Part shown: positions 43,469 to 52,220 of the stretch, piece after piece
How positions within the stretch are numbered: position 1 is the first letter of the stretch
Layout of the letters: every line of letters starts with the position of its first letter
Assembly: GCF_010686725.1 (NCBI RefSeq)
Contig: NZ_JAAGWZ010000001.1
Coordinates: 1,214,700-1,278,699, forward strand
Source: Galbitalea soli
GTDB taxonomy: Bacteria > Actinomycetota > Actinomycetes > Actinomycetales > Microbacteriaceae
Direction of reading: 5' to 3'
Length of the DNA stretch: 64,000 nucleotides
Made by a program: the position numbers and the translations under genes
Notes under the pieces: generated by a model
The model's database searches: none
What the model was told of the DNA's origin: nothing
What the model saw: the letters and a program-made list of their open reading frames with translations, nothing else

Positions 43469-44461
43469 CTACATGGAATGTTGGAGCAGCTTTCGTGAGC
43501 GCTCAAGAGCCTTCTTCTCGATCTGTCTTATTCGCTCGCGCGTCACCCCAAAGATCTGCCCGATCTCTTCTAGGGTTCTTGGTTCCCCTCCCGCCTGGTA
43601 ACCAGTGCGTAATCGCAGAACCCTGCGCTCTTGCTCAGGAAGTGCGTTGAGAAGCTGGTCAAGAGCACGCCTCCGGAAGACGCTCTCGAGCACCTCCTCC
43701 AGTCCCCCGTCCCAACGGCTTCCTGCTTCTTTCAGATCGAGCAGGTCCAGAGGAACGAGCTGTCTGCTTCGAGTTACTGCCTCTTGGATCTGGGCAGATA
43801 GTTCGTGGGACGCGCTTTTCAGTTTGTCCGTCACATGGACCGGCAACCGAATGAGGTCAGTCTCGTTCGCGCGCCATCGCTGAATTGTCTGGCGTATGTG
43901 CCACGAAACGTAGGTGCTGAGCGTGAAGCCCTGACGGAAGTCCCATCCCTGAATGCCGCGCATGAGTCCCATGAATCCGACTTGGAACGCGTCCTGAACC
44001 CAGTCGGCACCGACCGAATTGGCCATGGGCTTCGCCCAATGGAACACGAGCCTGACGTTCGAAAGAAGCAACTTCTCGTACTCAAGCTCACCACGTTCAG
44101 CCAGGCTGTAAAGGTCGATCAAATCCTGTCTCGGTGTCTGGGCCGGATCAAGCTTGGACAGACGCTCGCGAGCGAAAAGGCCTACCTCTATCGACTTGGC
44201 GGCCTCTATGGTGCCTTCAACATCCAACAGGGGCACAGCCGCCAACAAGGGCTGATACCAGTCAAACGTGCCCCGCGACTTCTTCGCTCGACGGTACCTG
44301 CGCGACATCGGCCCATCAGGGATCACAATCGGGCTCGGATCGCGACCAATAAGCAAGTCGATTTCGCGGCTCGATTGTCGCGCAAGTGCCTCGGGATTAC
44401 TCGCTTCGATCTGCTCGAGCAGGTCGACCAGCAACCGAGGGTCGCCGCTCTCCGAGTTCAC
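43469..44461 (-). CDS. Sigma-70 family RNA polymerase sigma factor within a defence-type operon
   Basis: A 330-residue sigma factor. Region 2 is clear (YEKLLLSNVRLVFHWAKPMA; DWVQDAFQVGFMGLMRGIQG; FTLSTYVSWHIRQTIQRWRA), region 3 follows (IRLPVHVTDKLKSASHEL), and region 4 ends the protein (LPEQERRVLRLRTGYQAG, EEIGQIFGVTRERIRQIEKK). The first about 100 residues are a non-standard N-terminal extension (DGPMSRRYRRAKKSRGTF). The GTG start follows the preceding stop by 13 bp; it is the sixth and last gene of the operon. It is closer to housekeeping-type sigma-70 than to ECF factors. Having a sigma factor in such an operon is unusual. Confidence 0.9.
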   Translation of the reverse strand: MNSESGDPRLLVDLLEQIEASNPEALARQSSREIDLLIGRDPSPIVIPDGPMSRRYRRAKKSRGTFDWYQPLLAAVPLLDVEGTIEAAKSIEVGLFARERLSKLDPAQTPRQDLIDLYSLAERGELEYEKLLLSNVRLVFHWAKPMANSVGADWVQDAFQVGFMGLMRGIQGWDFRQGFTLSTYVSWHIRQTIQRWRANETDLIRLPVHVTDKLKSASHELSAQIQEAVTRSRQLVPLDLLDLKEAGSRWDGGLEEVLESVFRRRALDQLLNALPEQERRVLRLRTGYQAGGEPRTLEEIGQIFGVTRERIRQIEKKALERSRKLLQHSM

Positions 44462-44474
44462 GGTCGACGAGACC

Positions 44475-44858
44475 TTAGGCGGTTGCGTCTGGCTGAGCGA
44501 TCTCGAATATCTCGGTAAGCGTGTAGCCGCCGCTTCTCACCTTTTCACCGATGTAGGCCGCGCCCGCGTTGCCGAGCTGCTCAAGCAAACGCGCCGGTGT
44601 GGGGGTTGGAACATACCAAGTGAGAAAGTCGATGACCTGCTTGAACGAGCCTTGGTTATAATTCAGACCCCCGGCAGATGGGATGTCGACTGCGGGGAGC
44701 TCTTTCCGAAGCGCCAACATCGCGGCCGCTTGGAATGCGCCGAGCTGCGTGACGAAGTGGCCCTGTTTCACGAGGAGCTCAAGGACATCAGCAGTCGCTT
44801 CGCTCGTCCTGATGTTGGTCTTGTCATCCACCACTGCTGGCGACGTCACATCACTCAT
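44475..44858 (-). CDS. DNA-modification-associated small protein (DndE-like position)
   Basis: A 127-residue protein with NIRTSEATADVLELLVKQGH, FVTQLGAFQAAAMLALRKEL, and a C-terminal LLEQLGNAGAAYIGEKVRSG. The N-terminal part is reminiscent of the small basic DndE-type proteins that accompany DndD, but it is acidic and longer, so I describe it only as an associated small protein. It starts 2 bp after the ATPase stop and ends 13 bp before the sigma gene. It probably binds the ATPase or DNA. Confidence 0.7.
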   Translation of the reverse strand: MSDVTSPAVVDDKTNIRTSEATADVLELLVKQGHFVTQLGAFQAAAMLALRKELPAVDIPSAGGLNYNQGSFKQVIDFLTWYVPTPTPARLLEQLGNAGAAYIGEKVRSGGYTLTEIFEIAQPDATA

Positions 44859-44860
44859 GG

Positions 44861-46825
44861 TCAGGCCACCTTCACTTCGGAGCGACGTTCCGTGAGGCGA
44901 TTAATCGTGTACTCGCGACCGATCTTCCCCGCGAGAAGGCCGGCGTCACGATCTGGGTCGTACTCACCGGACTGCACAAACAAGATCACCTGACTCGTAA
45001 ACGTGCTCACCCACTTGAGCACCCCGCTGCGATGGCCAACGTCGAGCCGTCCCATGGGGGTGTCCATAACAAGAGGAGCTTCCTCTACGGAACACTCGCC
45101 TAAAGCACCGATGAACGCCGTCGTCAGAATCTGGTTGACGCCCGCGGAGACCATGTACTGCTGGTGATGATCGTGATCGAGCACGCTTATCAAATAGTCA
45201 TCAGTAATCGAGATGCCGGTGTAGTCCGGTTCGGTGGTGAGGCGCATGAAAAGATCCGAGGCTGTGGCCTGGATGTTCTCGCGCATGGACTGGCGGAAGC
45301 TGTCGTAAGACTTCGCGACGAGTTCCTGGGCCTCAGACACCGTCTTCTGGAGACGGCGTTCGGTTTCGTCTACTTCAGGCTGATTCGCGATCTGCGAGCC
45401 CAGATCCTGAACCGACGACTTGAGGCTGGCGCGCTTCTCATCCAATACAGCAAGCGCATTGCTGATTCGACGCTTGGTGTCCTTCTTGTCGAGCAAGTTT
45501 CGTTCGAGACTGCCGATGTCGGGAGTATTGTCGCTGATGCGCTCCGAGATCTCGGAGATGCGGGACTTGCGCCGATCGTTATGGACCTTGGCCCTCCGCA
45601 GATCCTGCTCGAGGTCGAAGATTCGTTGGATTGTCGCAGCGCCCGCACTGAAAGGTCGAAGGCGTCCCAGGCGGGCAGTGACGTCGCCGATCGAGGTCGA
45701 CGGCACTTCGGCCAACTCGGCATTCAGCTTTTCGAGTTCGGCGCGCTTCTCATGTTCATCATGCGTGGGCTGCCCACAGCTTGGGCACACTCCGCTCGAC
45801 AGCTGCTTCTCCACTTGACCGATCTGGAACTCAAGTCCGTAGCGCTGCCTCTCCGTTTCGGTGAGAGCATCTCGCTCGGCCTCGGCATCGTCCAGTGCGG
45901 CCTTCAAGGTGCCCGCAGCAGCAAGCCACCAATTCTTCTCACTCTCACGTGCAAGCCATGCCTGTAGATCTGAGATGTTGGTCTCGGCTTTGGCCACCTC
46001 GTCTTCAAGATTCTTACGTTCGAAGAACAGATCTTTGATCTGATCGACCTTCGCAAGCTCCGCGTCCAGGTCGGCGATTTCTTTATCGACGGCCTTCTCC
46101 TGGGTGCGAATCTCGGCGAGGTCCGACTCGACTCCCTGAAGCTCGTCTTTAGCCTTCAAGTACTTCTCACTGAGACCAGCATGCTTCTGCGTCTTCCGAA
46201 TGACGATTTCCAAGTTGGTCGTCAGGTCGCTCTGGAGAACGTCGAGGTCACTTGCGAGCATGGTCATGAACGGGAGGCCGAGCGCTCGTTCGACCTGAGC
46301 ACGAACGAATCCTTGTGAAGTCGACTGGTCGTCGCGCAGGCGCTTCTCGAAGCTGTTCAGCATCTCGCCGTCAAAGAAGAAGAAGTCTGAAATCTCTCGG
46401 CTCAAGATGCCGTCAATGATCTCTGGGATTTGGGCAGCGGGAAATGGCTGCCCACCCGCTGGCTTGAGGTCGACTGCGGGGTGACTCAACGTAACTTTGC
46501 CCGGTCGATCCTCAATGGCGCTGCCTGAGCGGTGCAAGACGTACTCTGCCCCCTTGTGGGTGAAGCGAAGGCTCACACCGAACTTGACGTCTCCATCTTG
46601 CAGAGCATCGACGTTTACCATCCGGTCCAGGTCGAGCGGAGTGCCGTCTTGATCACTCATCGAGCCGTACAGGCACCAGACGATCGCACGAAGCAGGCTC
46701 GTCTTACCGCGACCGTTCTCCGCGCGAAACAGAACAACCGGTGAAGCGGCTGTCACATCGAGCTCGATCGAGTGCTTGCCGTAGAACGGCCCCCAGTTGT
46801 CGAGACTTATCTCACTCAGCTGCAC
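44861..46825 (-). CDS. DndD-like SMC/Rad50-type zinc-hook ATPase
   Basis: A 654-residue protein. Walker A is AENGRGKTSLL (residues 35-45), a DndD-typical DFFFFDGEML follows near residue 145, then a long coiled coil interrupted by a zinc hook CPSCGQP near residue 348, a second coiled coil, and C-terminal signature and Walker B elements (APLVMDTPMGRLD) with VILFVQSGEYD. The GTG start has AAGGAGG 7 nt upstream and overlaps the preceding gene by 14 bp. In phosphorothioation systems DndD is an ATPase coupled to DNA modification or restriction. Here no sulfur-insertion genes (DndA, DndC) are nearby, so its partner is probably the methyltransferase or helicase. Confidence 0.9.
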   Translation of the reverse strand: MQLSEISLDNWGPFYGKHSIELDVTAASPVVLFRAENGRGKTSLLRAIVWCLYGSMSDQDGTPLDLDRMVNVDALQDGDVKFGVSLRFTHKGAEYVLHRSGSAIEDRPGKVTLSHPAVDLKPAGGQPFPAAQIPEIIDGILSREISDFFFFDGEMLNSFEKRLRDDQSTSQGFVRAQVERALGLPFMTMLASDLDVLQSDLTTNLEIVIRKTQKHAGLSEKYLKAKDELQGVESDLAEIRTQEKAVDKEIADLDAELAKVDQIKDLFFERKNLEDEVAKAETNISDLQAWLARESEKNWWLAAAGTLKAALDDAEAERDALTETERQRYGLEFQIGQVEKQLSSGVCPSCGQPTHDEHEKRAELEKLNAELAEVPSTSIGDVTARLGRLRPFSAGAATIQRIFDLEQDLRRAKVHNDRRKSRISEISERISDNTPDIGSLERNLLDKKDTKRRISNALAVLDEKRASLKSSVQDLGSQIANQPEVDETERRLQKTVSEAQELVAKSYDSFRQSMRENIQATASDLFMRLTTEPDYTGISITDDYLISVLDHDHHQQYMVSAGVNQILTTAFIGALGECSVEEAPLVMDTPMGRLDVGHRSGVLKWVSTFTSQVILFVQSGEYDPDRDAGLLAGKIGREYTINRLTERRSEVKVA

Positions 46826-47042
46826 CGTCTACACCTCCTTCTCTTGAGGCCTCGAGGAGCACCACACGGAGGTCGCGTTGAATATCCCTGCGGTCGCCGG
46901 TTTGTGAGCGGTGCTCCCAAGCAATCCCAACGATGCTTTCCCAAGCCGAGTCGGAAATAGATGGATCGGCCACTTCGCTTTTCGCCCGCTTGATGGCATC
47001 GAGCGCCTCTTGGCGCGGTGAGATCGGAGTTGAGTTGCTCAT
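46812..47042 (-). CDS. Small acidic protein of the defence operon
   Basis: A 76-residue, largely helical protein (SPRQEALDAIKRAKSEVADP; WESIVGIAWEHRSQTGDRRD; IQRDLRVVLLEASREGG). It lies 22 bp after the helicase stop and its 3' end overlaps the ATPase start by 14 bp. No family is recognised. Constant position between helicase and ATPase suggests a small accessory subunit. Confidence 0.7.
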   Translation of the reverse strand: MSNSTPISPRQEALDAIKRAKSEVADPSISDSAWESIVGIAWEHRSQTGDRRDIQRDLRVVLLEASREGGVDGAAE

Positions 47043-47064
47043 CGGGTGCTCACAGTTCTGTTTC

Positions 47065-49113
47065 TCATTCGTCTTCCTCTAGGTCCCACGGAGGTGCGGC
47101 CACGGCACCAGAGGAACTTGCCAACAATTGCTCAAGGTACACACGCGGGGCGACATTTCGCGCGTCGCCAGCGAATTCGATTGCTCGGGTCACCTCACTC
47201 GGAGTCAAGGCTGCTCCATCCCGATTAACGACAAGCACGTCGAACAACCGCGCGCTGTACTTCCCAGGAGAGCGTCGCAGTACTCGACCGCGTCGCTGGA
47301 TGTATTCGCGAGGGTTTGTGGACGAAGCCAAAATGAGCGCCCGGTTAATGAGTGGAATATCCACCCCTTCATCGAGGCACTTGATCGCCAACAACACCCC
47401 ACCCCGATGCGTGAAATAGTCGAGAGTCGCCTCATGGCTCGCGTCGTTCTGCGAGTGGTACTCCATGAGATCTAGACCAAGAGATTCGAGTTCTCTGCGC
47501 ACCTCACGGAGATGCTCGACGTCATTGCAGTACACCAGCCATCTGTCTCCGGGCTTGTGTTGAGCGGCGAGGATTTGCCTGGCCAAAATTGCCTTGCCTG
47601 CGGCCCGCTTCGAGATTCGGGCGCGTTGTCGAAGTAGCTGCAGCGCAGCTTCCGTGAGATCGCCGTTGTTGCGAGCTATCTCCTGAGCTATTCGGGTCGA
47701 GAAAGCATTCCACCTCTCCTCCTCGTCTTCAGTCAAAGAGCAGGTTTCAAAGGCGTAGTCATACGGAACGAGCCACCCTTGAGCAAGGGCATCTCGAAGG
47801 CCGAATCTAGGCTCGACAATCTCTCCGAAGTAGTCGAAGACTGCAGCGGTTCCAACGGGATCACCAAAGCGTTCCGGAGTAGCGCTCAGACCAAGGCGTC
47901 CGCCAGCATCGATGTCTTCGAGTACCCGCCGAGTATGAGATGCACCAACCGAGTGCACCTCATCCCCTACGACGAGCAAGTGCTCGCCATCGCGGATGAG
48001 ACCCACAAAGCGAGCCGTCGCGGCCGTCTGATAGGTCGACAGAACGATCCGTTGTCCCAGAGATGCATCGTCCAGCGTGTAATCACCGATGCGTCGACTC
48101 CACGCCTCCCAGGGATGCCCTGCACCGGCCAGGAGCAACGCCGCGTTCGGTAGCAACTCACGTATCTCGGACTCCCATTGCTGATGAAGCAATTCCGACG
48201 GAACCATGATGAGCGCAGGTTTGCCGTTACTAGTCCATCGGCGAACAGCTTCGAGCGCGGTGCGAGTCTTCCCACCTCCGGTCGCGAACGCAATGATGCC
48301 CCGGTTGCTCCCGGCCTCCCACGACTTGAGAGCCGCTTCCTGGTAATCGCGCAAAGCGATCGCTTCTGGTTGGAGTTCGGCCCTGCCAACTGCCTGGCGG
48401 AAAGCTTCCACGATCTCATCGAGTGGCTCTTGCTCGATTATCCGGAGAATAAGGTCAGCAGCATCCGCGGCGCTCGTCACATTCAATCCGTGGCGAAGGC
48501 CTAACCACGTGTCTTCGAACTGTTCACGATGCCGATTGCAACGCCGCCCAGCGTCGTCACTCACCCAGCTCTGGAAAGTCTCGATCTGCTCGTGGTTTTG
48601 AACCATTGCTGCAGCGGTCTCATTCGCGCTGCCGATGAACGAAACGTGATCCCGACCAGAGTCGGTGAAGACCCCGATCTTGTCGTGGAACAGACCGGTC
48701 TGACCGGCGGTTACGAACTTGATCTCCAACGCACCGGCATCTATCAACGCACGCAAGCAAGCGGCCGCCCGAGATTCGAGATGAGTGCCATTTGCGAGCG
48801 CTGCTAGCGACGCGGCCGCGACCTCAAGTGTCGTCGGGCGCTCACCTGCGGGAAGCTCGAGCAGCGCATTCGCATCTGCAGAGCTCAGATGCGGCGAGCA
48901 GAGCAGGCGCATCTTGCCGCCGCGAGACACGAACTCGCTAAAGGCAACAGGAGCAAGTGCGTAGATCGCAGATGAAAAGTATCCCGCTGCTCGGTCGTAC
49001 GCCACCGAGCTGGAAAGAGCAGGGATATAAAACTCGTTGAGGAGCGATCCGATACTGCTGGAGTAGTTTTCGCGAAAGGGCACAGAACGCAACTGCTGTG
49101 CTGCGTCGCCCAT
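47065..49113 (-). CDS. PLD-nuclease/DEAD-type helicase (restriction-type)
   Basis: A 682-residue protein. The N-terminal 200 residues form a phospholipase D-like domain (FVSRGGKMRLLCSPHLSSAD; FHDKIGVF with VSFIGSANETAAAMV). The helicase core has FATGGGKTRTALEAV (Walker A), VVGDEVHSVGA (DEVH box), LGLSATPERFG and CLDEGVDIPLINRALI with RRGRVLRRSPGK. This is the layout of type III-like and phosphorothioation-associated restriction helicases. I prefer the ATG at 49113 to a TTG at 49185 because the homologous region begins there. It lies between the methyltransferase gene and the small acidic gene in the same operon. Confidence 0.9.
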   Translation of the reverse strand: MGDAAQQLRSVPFRENYSSSIGSLLNEFYIPALSSSVAYDRAAGYFSSAIYALAPVAFSEFVSRGGKMRLLCSPHLSSADANALLELPAGERPTTLEVAAASLAALANGTHLESRAAACLRALIDAGALEIKFVTAGQTGLFHDKIGVFTDSGRDHVSFIGSANETAAAMVQNHEQIETFQSWVSDDAGRRCNRHREQFEDTWLGLRHGLNVTSAADAADLILRIIEQEPLDEIVEAFRQAVGRAELQPEAIALRDYQEAALKSWEAGSNRGIIAFATGGGKTRTALEAVRRWTSNGKPALIMVPSELLHQQWESEIRELLPNAALLLAGAGHPWEAWSRRIGDYTLDDASLGQRIVLSTYQTAATARFVGLIRDGEHLLVVGDEVHSVGASHTRRVLEDIDAGGRLGLSATPERFGDPVGTAAVFDYFGEIVEPRFGLRDALAQGWLVPYDYAFETCSLTEDEEERWNAFSTRIAQEIARNNGDLTEAALQLLRQRARISKRAAGKAILARQILAAQHKPGDRWLVYCNDVEHLREVRRELESLGLDLMEYHSQNDASHEATLDYFTHRGGVLLAIKCLDEGVDIPLINRALILASSTNPREYIQRRGRVLRRSPGKYSARLFDVLVVNRDGAALTPSEVTRAIEFAGDARNVAPRVYLEQLLASSSGAVAAPPWDLEEDE

Positions 49114-49199
49114 GAATGCCCCAGTCAATCGGTTACTAAAGCTGAGGGTATCGCGACCCTGGAGGATCGGCCATGCCCAGAGCAACGACCTAATCGAAG

Positions 49200-50240
49200 T
49201 CAGTCCGTTTCGGAGGGTAAGACAAGCTCCTTGCGCAAGTTTGGAAAGCGGCCCACTGACCCCCTGATGTAGTCATAAAGAGGCTCTGTCGATATCCACT
49301 TTCGCTTCAGCTCTTCTGCTACCGACCCGGTGGTGTTACTTCCGCCGAAAGGATCGAAGACGAGATCACCTTCGTCCGTCAGGAGCTTCACGAAAAACCG
49401 GACGAGATCCAGCTGCATGGGCGCCGGGTGCGCTACGACCCCATTCGCGCGGCAATACTCGCGATACGGCGTCCCCGCCGCCGTGTTACTGAATCGCAGG
49501 GTGTTGCTCGGGAATTGTTCGGAGAGAAGATCAACAAGCTCCTGTTCCGACTCCTCCTCTGGAAACTCCAGAACATTGGGGGGGATTGCGCCGCCGTTGT
49601 CGGTGAAGAATGATTTCTCACCGATGACATGGCCCGAAGGACGTGCGCCAGCGTTGTAGTTCTTGGTCTCGAGCAGCTTGTTCATGGATGCGCTATAGGG
49701 CACCAGTACGCGTCGATTGTCTGCCTTCGGCCGCTCGGTCTTGGCCATCCACCAGACGTGCGTATACGTGTCTTTTACCCGTATCCGCTGTTTATTCACC
49801 CATTCGATCGGTGAGGGCAGTCGAGCCGGGTTGTGACAAATGAACTGCTGATTCACGAAGAGATCCCCGGACTCTTGAAACTTCAAGAGTGCTCGCAACG
49901 GGAGGGTCGACATCACTGGATGTCCCTTTTCCCATGCGTTGCCGAGCTCAACGACGATCGAACCGTCAGGCGCTAGGAGCTTGGTGAGGCCAGGTGCCAA
50001 CTCGGCCAACCAGTTCAAGTAGAGGTCGCCTGTCTTGTTCCCGTACTTCTTCGGAGCCTGCAACGGGAAGGGCGGCGAAGTGAAGATGAGGTTGACTGTG
50101 CCTTCCAGTCGCTTCGCGTGATCCGATGCTAGGAAGTGCTCGACCTTCGCCTGATACATGACGCCGAGGTCAGTGCGGTAGCGTTCGTCGACCGGACCCT
50201 GCTCGACTTCTTCGAACTCGAGTGGTTGTTCTTGGGGCAC
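49200..50240 (-). CDS. Site-specific DNA methyltransferase, beta-class (probable N4-cytosine or N6-adenine)
   Basis: A 346-residue amino-methyltransferase. The catalytic motif IV is TSPPF near residue 55, followed by DGSIVVELGNAWEKG; the SAM-binding motif I is DPFGGSNTTGSVAEEL near the C-terminus. The order IV then I is that of the beta class, and SPPF-type motifs are most often cytosine-N4 enzymes. I place the start at the GTG 50240, which has AGGAAGG 5 nt upstream, rather than the ATG at 50273 without a ribosome site. It is the first gene of the operon and divergent from a winged-helix gene. Confidence 0.93.
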   Translation of the reverse strand: MPQEQPLEFEEVEQGPVDERYRTDLGVMYQAKVEHFLASDHAKRLEGTVNLIFTSPPFPLQAPKKYGNKTGDLYLNWLAELAPGLTKLLAPDGSIVVELGNAWEKGHPVMSTLPLRALLKFQESGDLFVNQQFICHNPARLPSPIEWVNKQRIRVKDTYTHVWWMAKTERPKADNRRVLVPYSASMNKLLETKNYNAGARPSGHVIGEKSFFTDNGGAIPPNVLEFPEEESEQELVDLLSEQFPSNTLRFSNTAAGTPYREYCRANGVVAHPAPMQLDLVRFFVKLLTDEGDLVFDPFGGSNTTGSVAEELKRKWISTEPLYDYIRGSVGRFPNLRKELVLPSETD

Positions 50241-50418
50241 GGGGACCTTCCTAATTCGTACAGCTCCGACCATCCTCGCAGAGAGTCAAGGCTGGCAGCT
50301 CCGTGAAGCATGCCCTACTCGCGGGTCGAGCGGGAGACAGCTCGCCGATCAAGCTCAATTCGGTCGGAATCGCGCGCGCTCGGGTCGAAGGAAGGGGGCG
50401 AATCGCTAGTCTCAGAAG

Positions 50419-50673
50419 ATGACGAGACGCCAGGACCTTGCAGGATTGATACCGAAAATCCTGCGGAGTGAGCAAGCCGGTGCCCCTCTCTCGATCAGAG
50501 ATCTCTACCGCGCGGTTGAGCGCGATCACCCACATCTGGTCGACGACGAGCTGGAAGTTTCCACCGGAGCCGTGCGGTGGAAGCACGAGTTCCGCTGGGA
50601 GTTAGAGACACTGGTCGTAAAGGGTGAGGTCAAGCGTCGGAAGGATCTCGGTCGAGGCGTCTACTCCTTGTAG
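50419..50673 (+). CDS. Winged-helix-like small protein divergent from the defence operon
   Basis: An 84-residue protein: LAGLIPKILRSEQAGAPLSI, RDLYRAVERDHPHLVDDE, then VRWKHEFRWELETLVVKGEV and KRRKDLGRGVYSL. The ending is the typical last strand pair of a winged helix, as in restriction-associated DNA-binding modules. It begins 178 bp from the methyltransferase start and reads away from it. It could regulate the defence operon or be its DNA-recognition module. Confidence 0.65.
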   Translation: MTRRQDLAGLIPKILRSEQAGAPLSIRDLYRAVERDHPHLVDDELEVSTGAVRWKHEFRWELETLVVKGEVKRRKDLGRGVYSL

Positions 50674-50731
50674 CTGCAAGAGCTAGCTTGTCGGTCCGAC
50701 CACGGCACCATTTGCAGAGAGGTTTGTTGAA

Positions 50732-51289
50732 TTGCTTAGCCGAGAACAGGACGAGGCCTTCGATGGATCAGCTCGTTCTCCTGCCATCTTGGGTGCCATC
50801 CTCATCAATCCTCCTCTAGGGAACGGCGGCGCGACACTTCGTCATCTCGAGGCCTTGCGAGAAGTGCTGGAATGCGACCTCGTGCAGATCGCAAATCTCC
50901 TGTCTGTGCCTACCGCGAGTACCGACGACATTCGTGAGGCTGGCGTTCGGCCTGGCTCATGGCATCGTGCCAGACCAAAAGTCCGCAACCTCATCCATTC
51001 GGCAGATCACATCGTGCTGGGATGGGGTCTCGGGGGAATCAGTGGCATTGCTCGACAGCATTTCATTGCCCAAGTCCGTTGGGTCGAGCGGGAGCTTGCG
51101 CGTCGCGGCGAAGGCGTCCCCGTTTGGACGATCGGGAACGGACCGCGCCACCCTTCCCGCTGGCACCAGTACGTCAGCGACAGGCACGGACGCACGGCAG
51201 AAGGAAGCCTTCAGGAGCGATTGCGCTACGTGCTCGTCGAGCAGTCGATTAGGCCCACCCAGATAGATTCACGATCGTCCAAGATGTGA
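50732..51289 (+). CDS. DUF1643-like protein
   Basis: A 185-residue protein starting at a TTG with AGAGAGG 9 nt upstream. The pattern AILINPPLGNGGATLRHLEA, LVQIANLLSVPTASTDDIRE and ADHIVLGWGLGGISG follows the DUF1643 scheme (an NPS-like loop, a NL-phi-phi segment and a conserved WG). DUF1643 proteins are small nucleotide-processing-like enzymes of unknown function that occur often near mobile elements. It follows the winged-helix gene by 58 bp on the same strand. Confidence 0.7.
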   Translation: MLSREQDEAFDGSARSPAILGAILINPPLGNGGATLRHLEALREVLECDLVQIANLLSVPTASTDDIREAGVRPGSWHRARPKVRNLIHSADHIVLGWGLGGISGIARQHFIAQVRWVERELARRGEGVPVWTIGNGPRHPSRWHQYVSDRHGRTAEGSLQERLRYVLVEQSIRPTQIDSRSSKM

Positions 51290-51398
51290 GAAAGGCGACA
51301 GCCGAGCGTCGCAAACCCCATGGGCTTTCGACGCTCAGGCTGCCGCCTCGGCGTGACCCGATCCCCTTGAGATCAAGAATCATCTGTACTGAAATGCG

Positions 51399-51740
51399 CT
51401 ATTGGACCTCTGGCCGCATTGCAGCCAGGAGCGAGGGCACTGATGCCGGAACGTCTGTAGCCGCACCGCTGGCGTCAGGAGAGCCAACGATGACCGCGTT
51501 ACCAACTAGCTCTGAGCGCGGTCCCAGTTCGGGTGACCATTTCAAACACAGCAGGGTGACTAGTATGTTCGACGGCAGTTGCCGGAGAAGCCCCTCCTCG
51601 TTCACGTAGACCGTGATGCCGAGGGCGGCGACTTCCACAGCTTCGATCAGTCCTCCAACGGCGCGCTGGTAGTCGCTGAGTCCTCTGAACTCCCGCAACT
51701 GCGGTTCGCCTTTGCTGGGTACGAAGATGCCCGTGACCAT
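51399..51740 (-). CDS. DUF3846 domain protein
   Basis: A 113-residue protein with the DUF3846 pattern: SDYQRAVGGLIEAVEVAALG, VYVNEEGLLRQLPSNILVTL and LVGNAVIVGSPDASG. This family is typical of phages and conjugative elements and has no known activity. The ATG has AGGAGG 8 nt upstream. Its leader contains the same hairpin-plus-GCGGCCGA block as the ribbon-helix-helix gene at 51872-52198, indicating common regulation. Confidence 0.85.
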   Translation of the reverse strand: MVTGIFVPSKGEPQLREFRGLSDYQRAVGGLIEAVEVAALGITVYVNEEGLLRQLPSNILVTLLCLKWSPELGPRSELVGNAVIVGSPDASGAATDVPASVPSLLAAMRPEVQ

Positions 51741-51756
51741 GACTTCCTCCTTGATG

Positions 51757-51781
51757 TGAGCGGCCGAGAACCGGATGGTTC
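51757..51781 (-). promoter_or_regulatory. Conserved 5' leader element, copy 1
   Basis: On the minus strand a hairpin GAACCATCCGGTTC (51781-51768) is followed by TCGGCCGCTCA (51767-51757) and then the ribosome site of the DUF3846 gene. The same arrangement, with a longer stem, precedes the next gene upstream (52248-52221). Confidence 0.55.
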
Positions 51782-51871
51782 TCTCATAAGCCGCAGGTCA
51801 CCAACGAGTGGCTGTGGCGATCGCCCCGGGATAGCACAGAGTGCTCAATCCTGGGACGACCGCGTTATTAG

Positions 51872-52198
51872 TCAGGCGTCTGCCGGCGGCTTCGTCCTAT
51901 CGCGAGTGGCACCCGAGGGTGCTTTGCCGCCGAAGATGGCCTCGATCGCGCTCTGCTTGGTCTTGGCCTCACGCTCGATCTCAGCACGAACGGTCTCAGC
52001 CCGAGCGAGCACCTTCGGGTCGGACTTGCTGGTCACGATCCAGGCTTCGAGGGCGAGACGGATCTCTTCGGTGACGCTGCGATCGTTGAGCTGTGCGATG
52101 ACGTCCAACTGCGCACGCAGGTCCTCGGTGATGCGGACGGCGAGCGTTCGCATCTGACTGGTTACCGGGAATGTCCCGGCGAGTGAGGCATCGGTCAT
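51872..52198 (-). CDS. Ribbon-helix-helix DNA-binding protein
   Basis: A 108-residue protein. Residues about 17-55 (RTLAVRITEDLRAQLDVIAQ, LNDRSVTEEIRLALEAWI) form a ribbon-helix-helix domain; the rest is a charged helix (VLARAETVRAEIEREAKTKQ) and a short basic tail. The ATG at 52198 is chosen because AGGAGG lies 10 nt upstream; the GTG at 52207 is too close. It probably acts as a small repressor or partition-type protein of the integrated element. The leader shares a hairpin with the DUF3846 gene. Confidence 0.78.
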   Translation of the reverse strand: MTDASLAGTFPVTSQMRTLAVRITEDLRAQLDVIAQLNDRSVTEEIRLALEAWIVTSKSDPKVLARAETVRAEIEREAKTKQSAIEAIFGGKAPSGATRDRTKPPADA

Positions 52199-52220
52199 GA
52201 TGCTCACACCTCCTCTTCTT

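Noticed and set aside
44475..44858. Naming the small protein DndE outright
   Set aside because: The similarity is limited to position and a short N-terminal pattern; charge and length differ.
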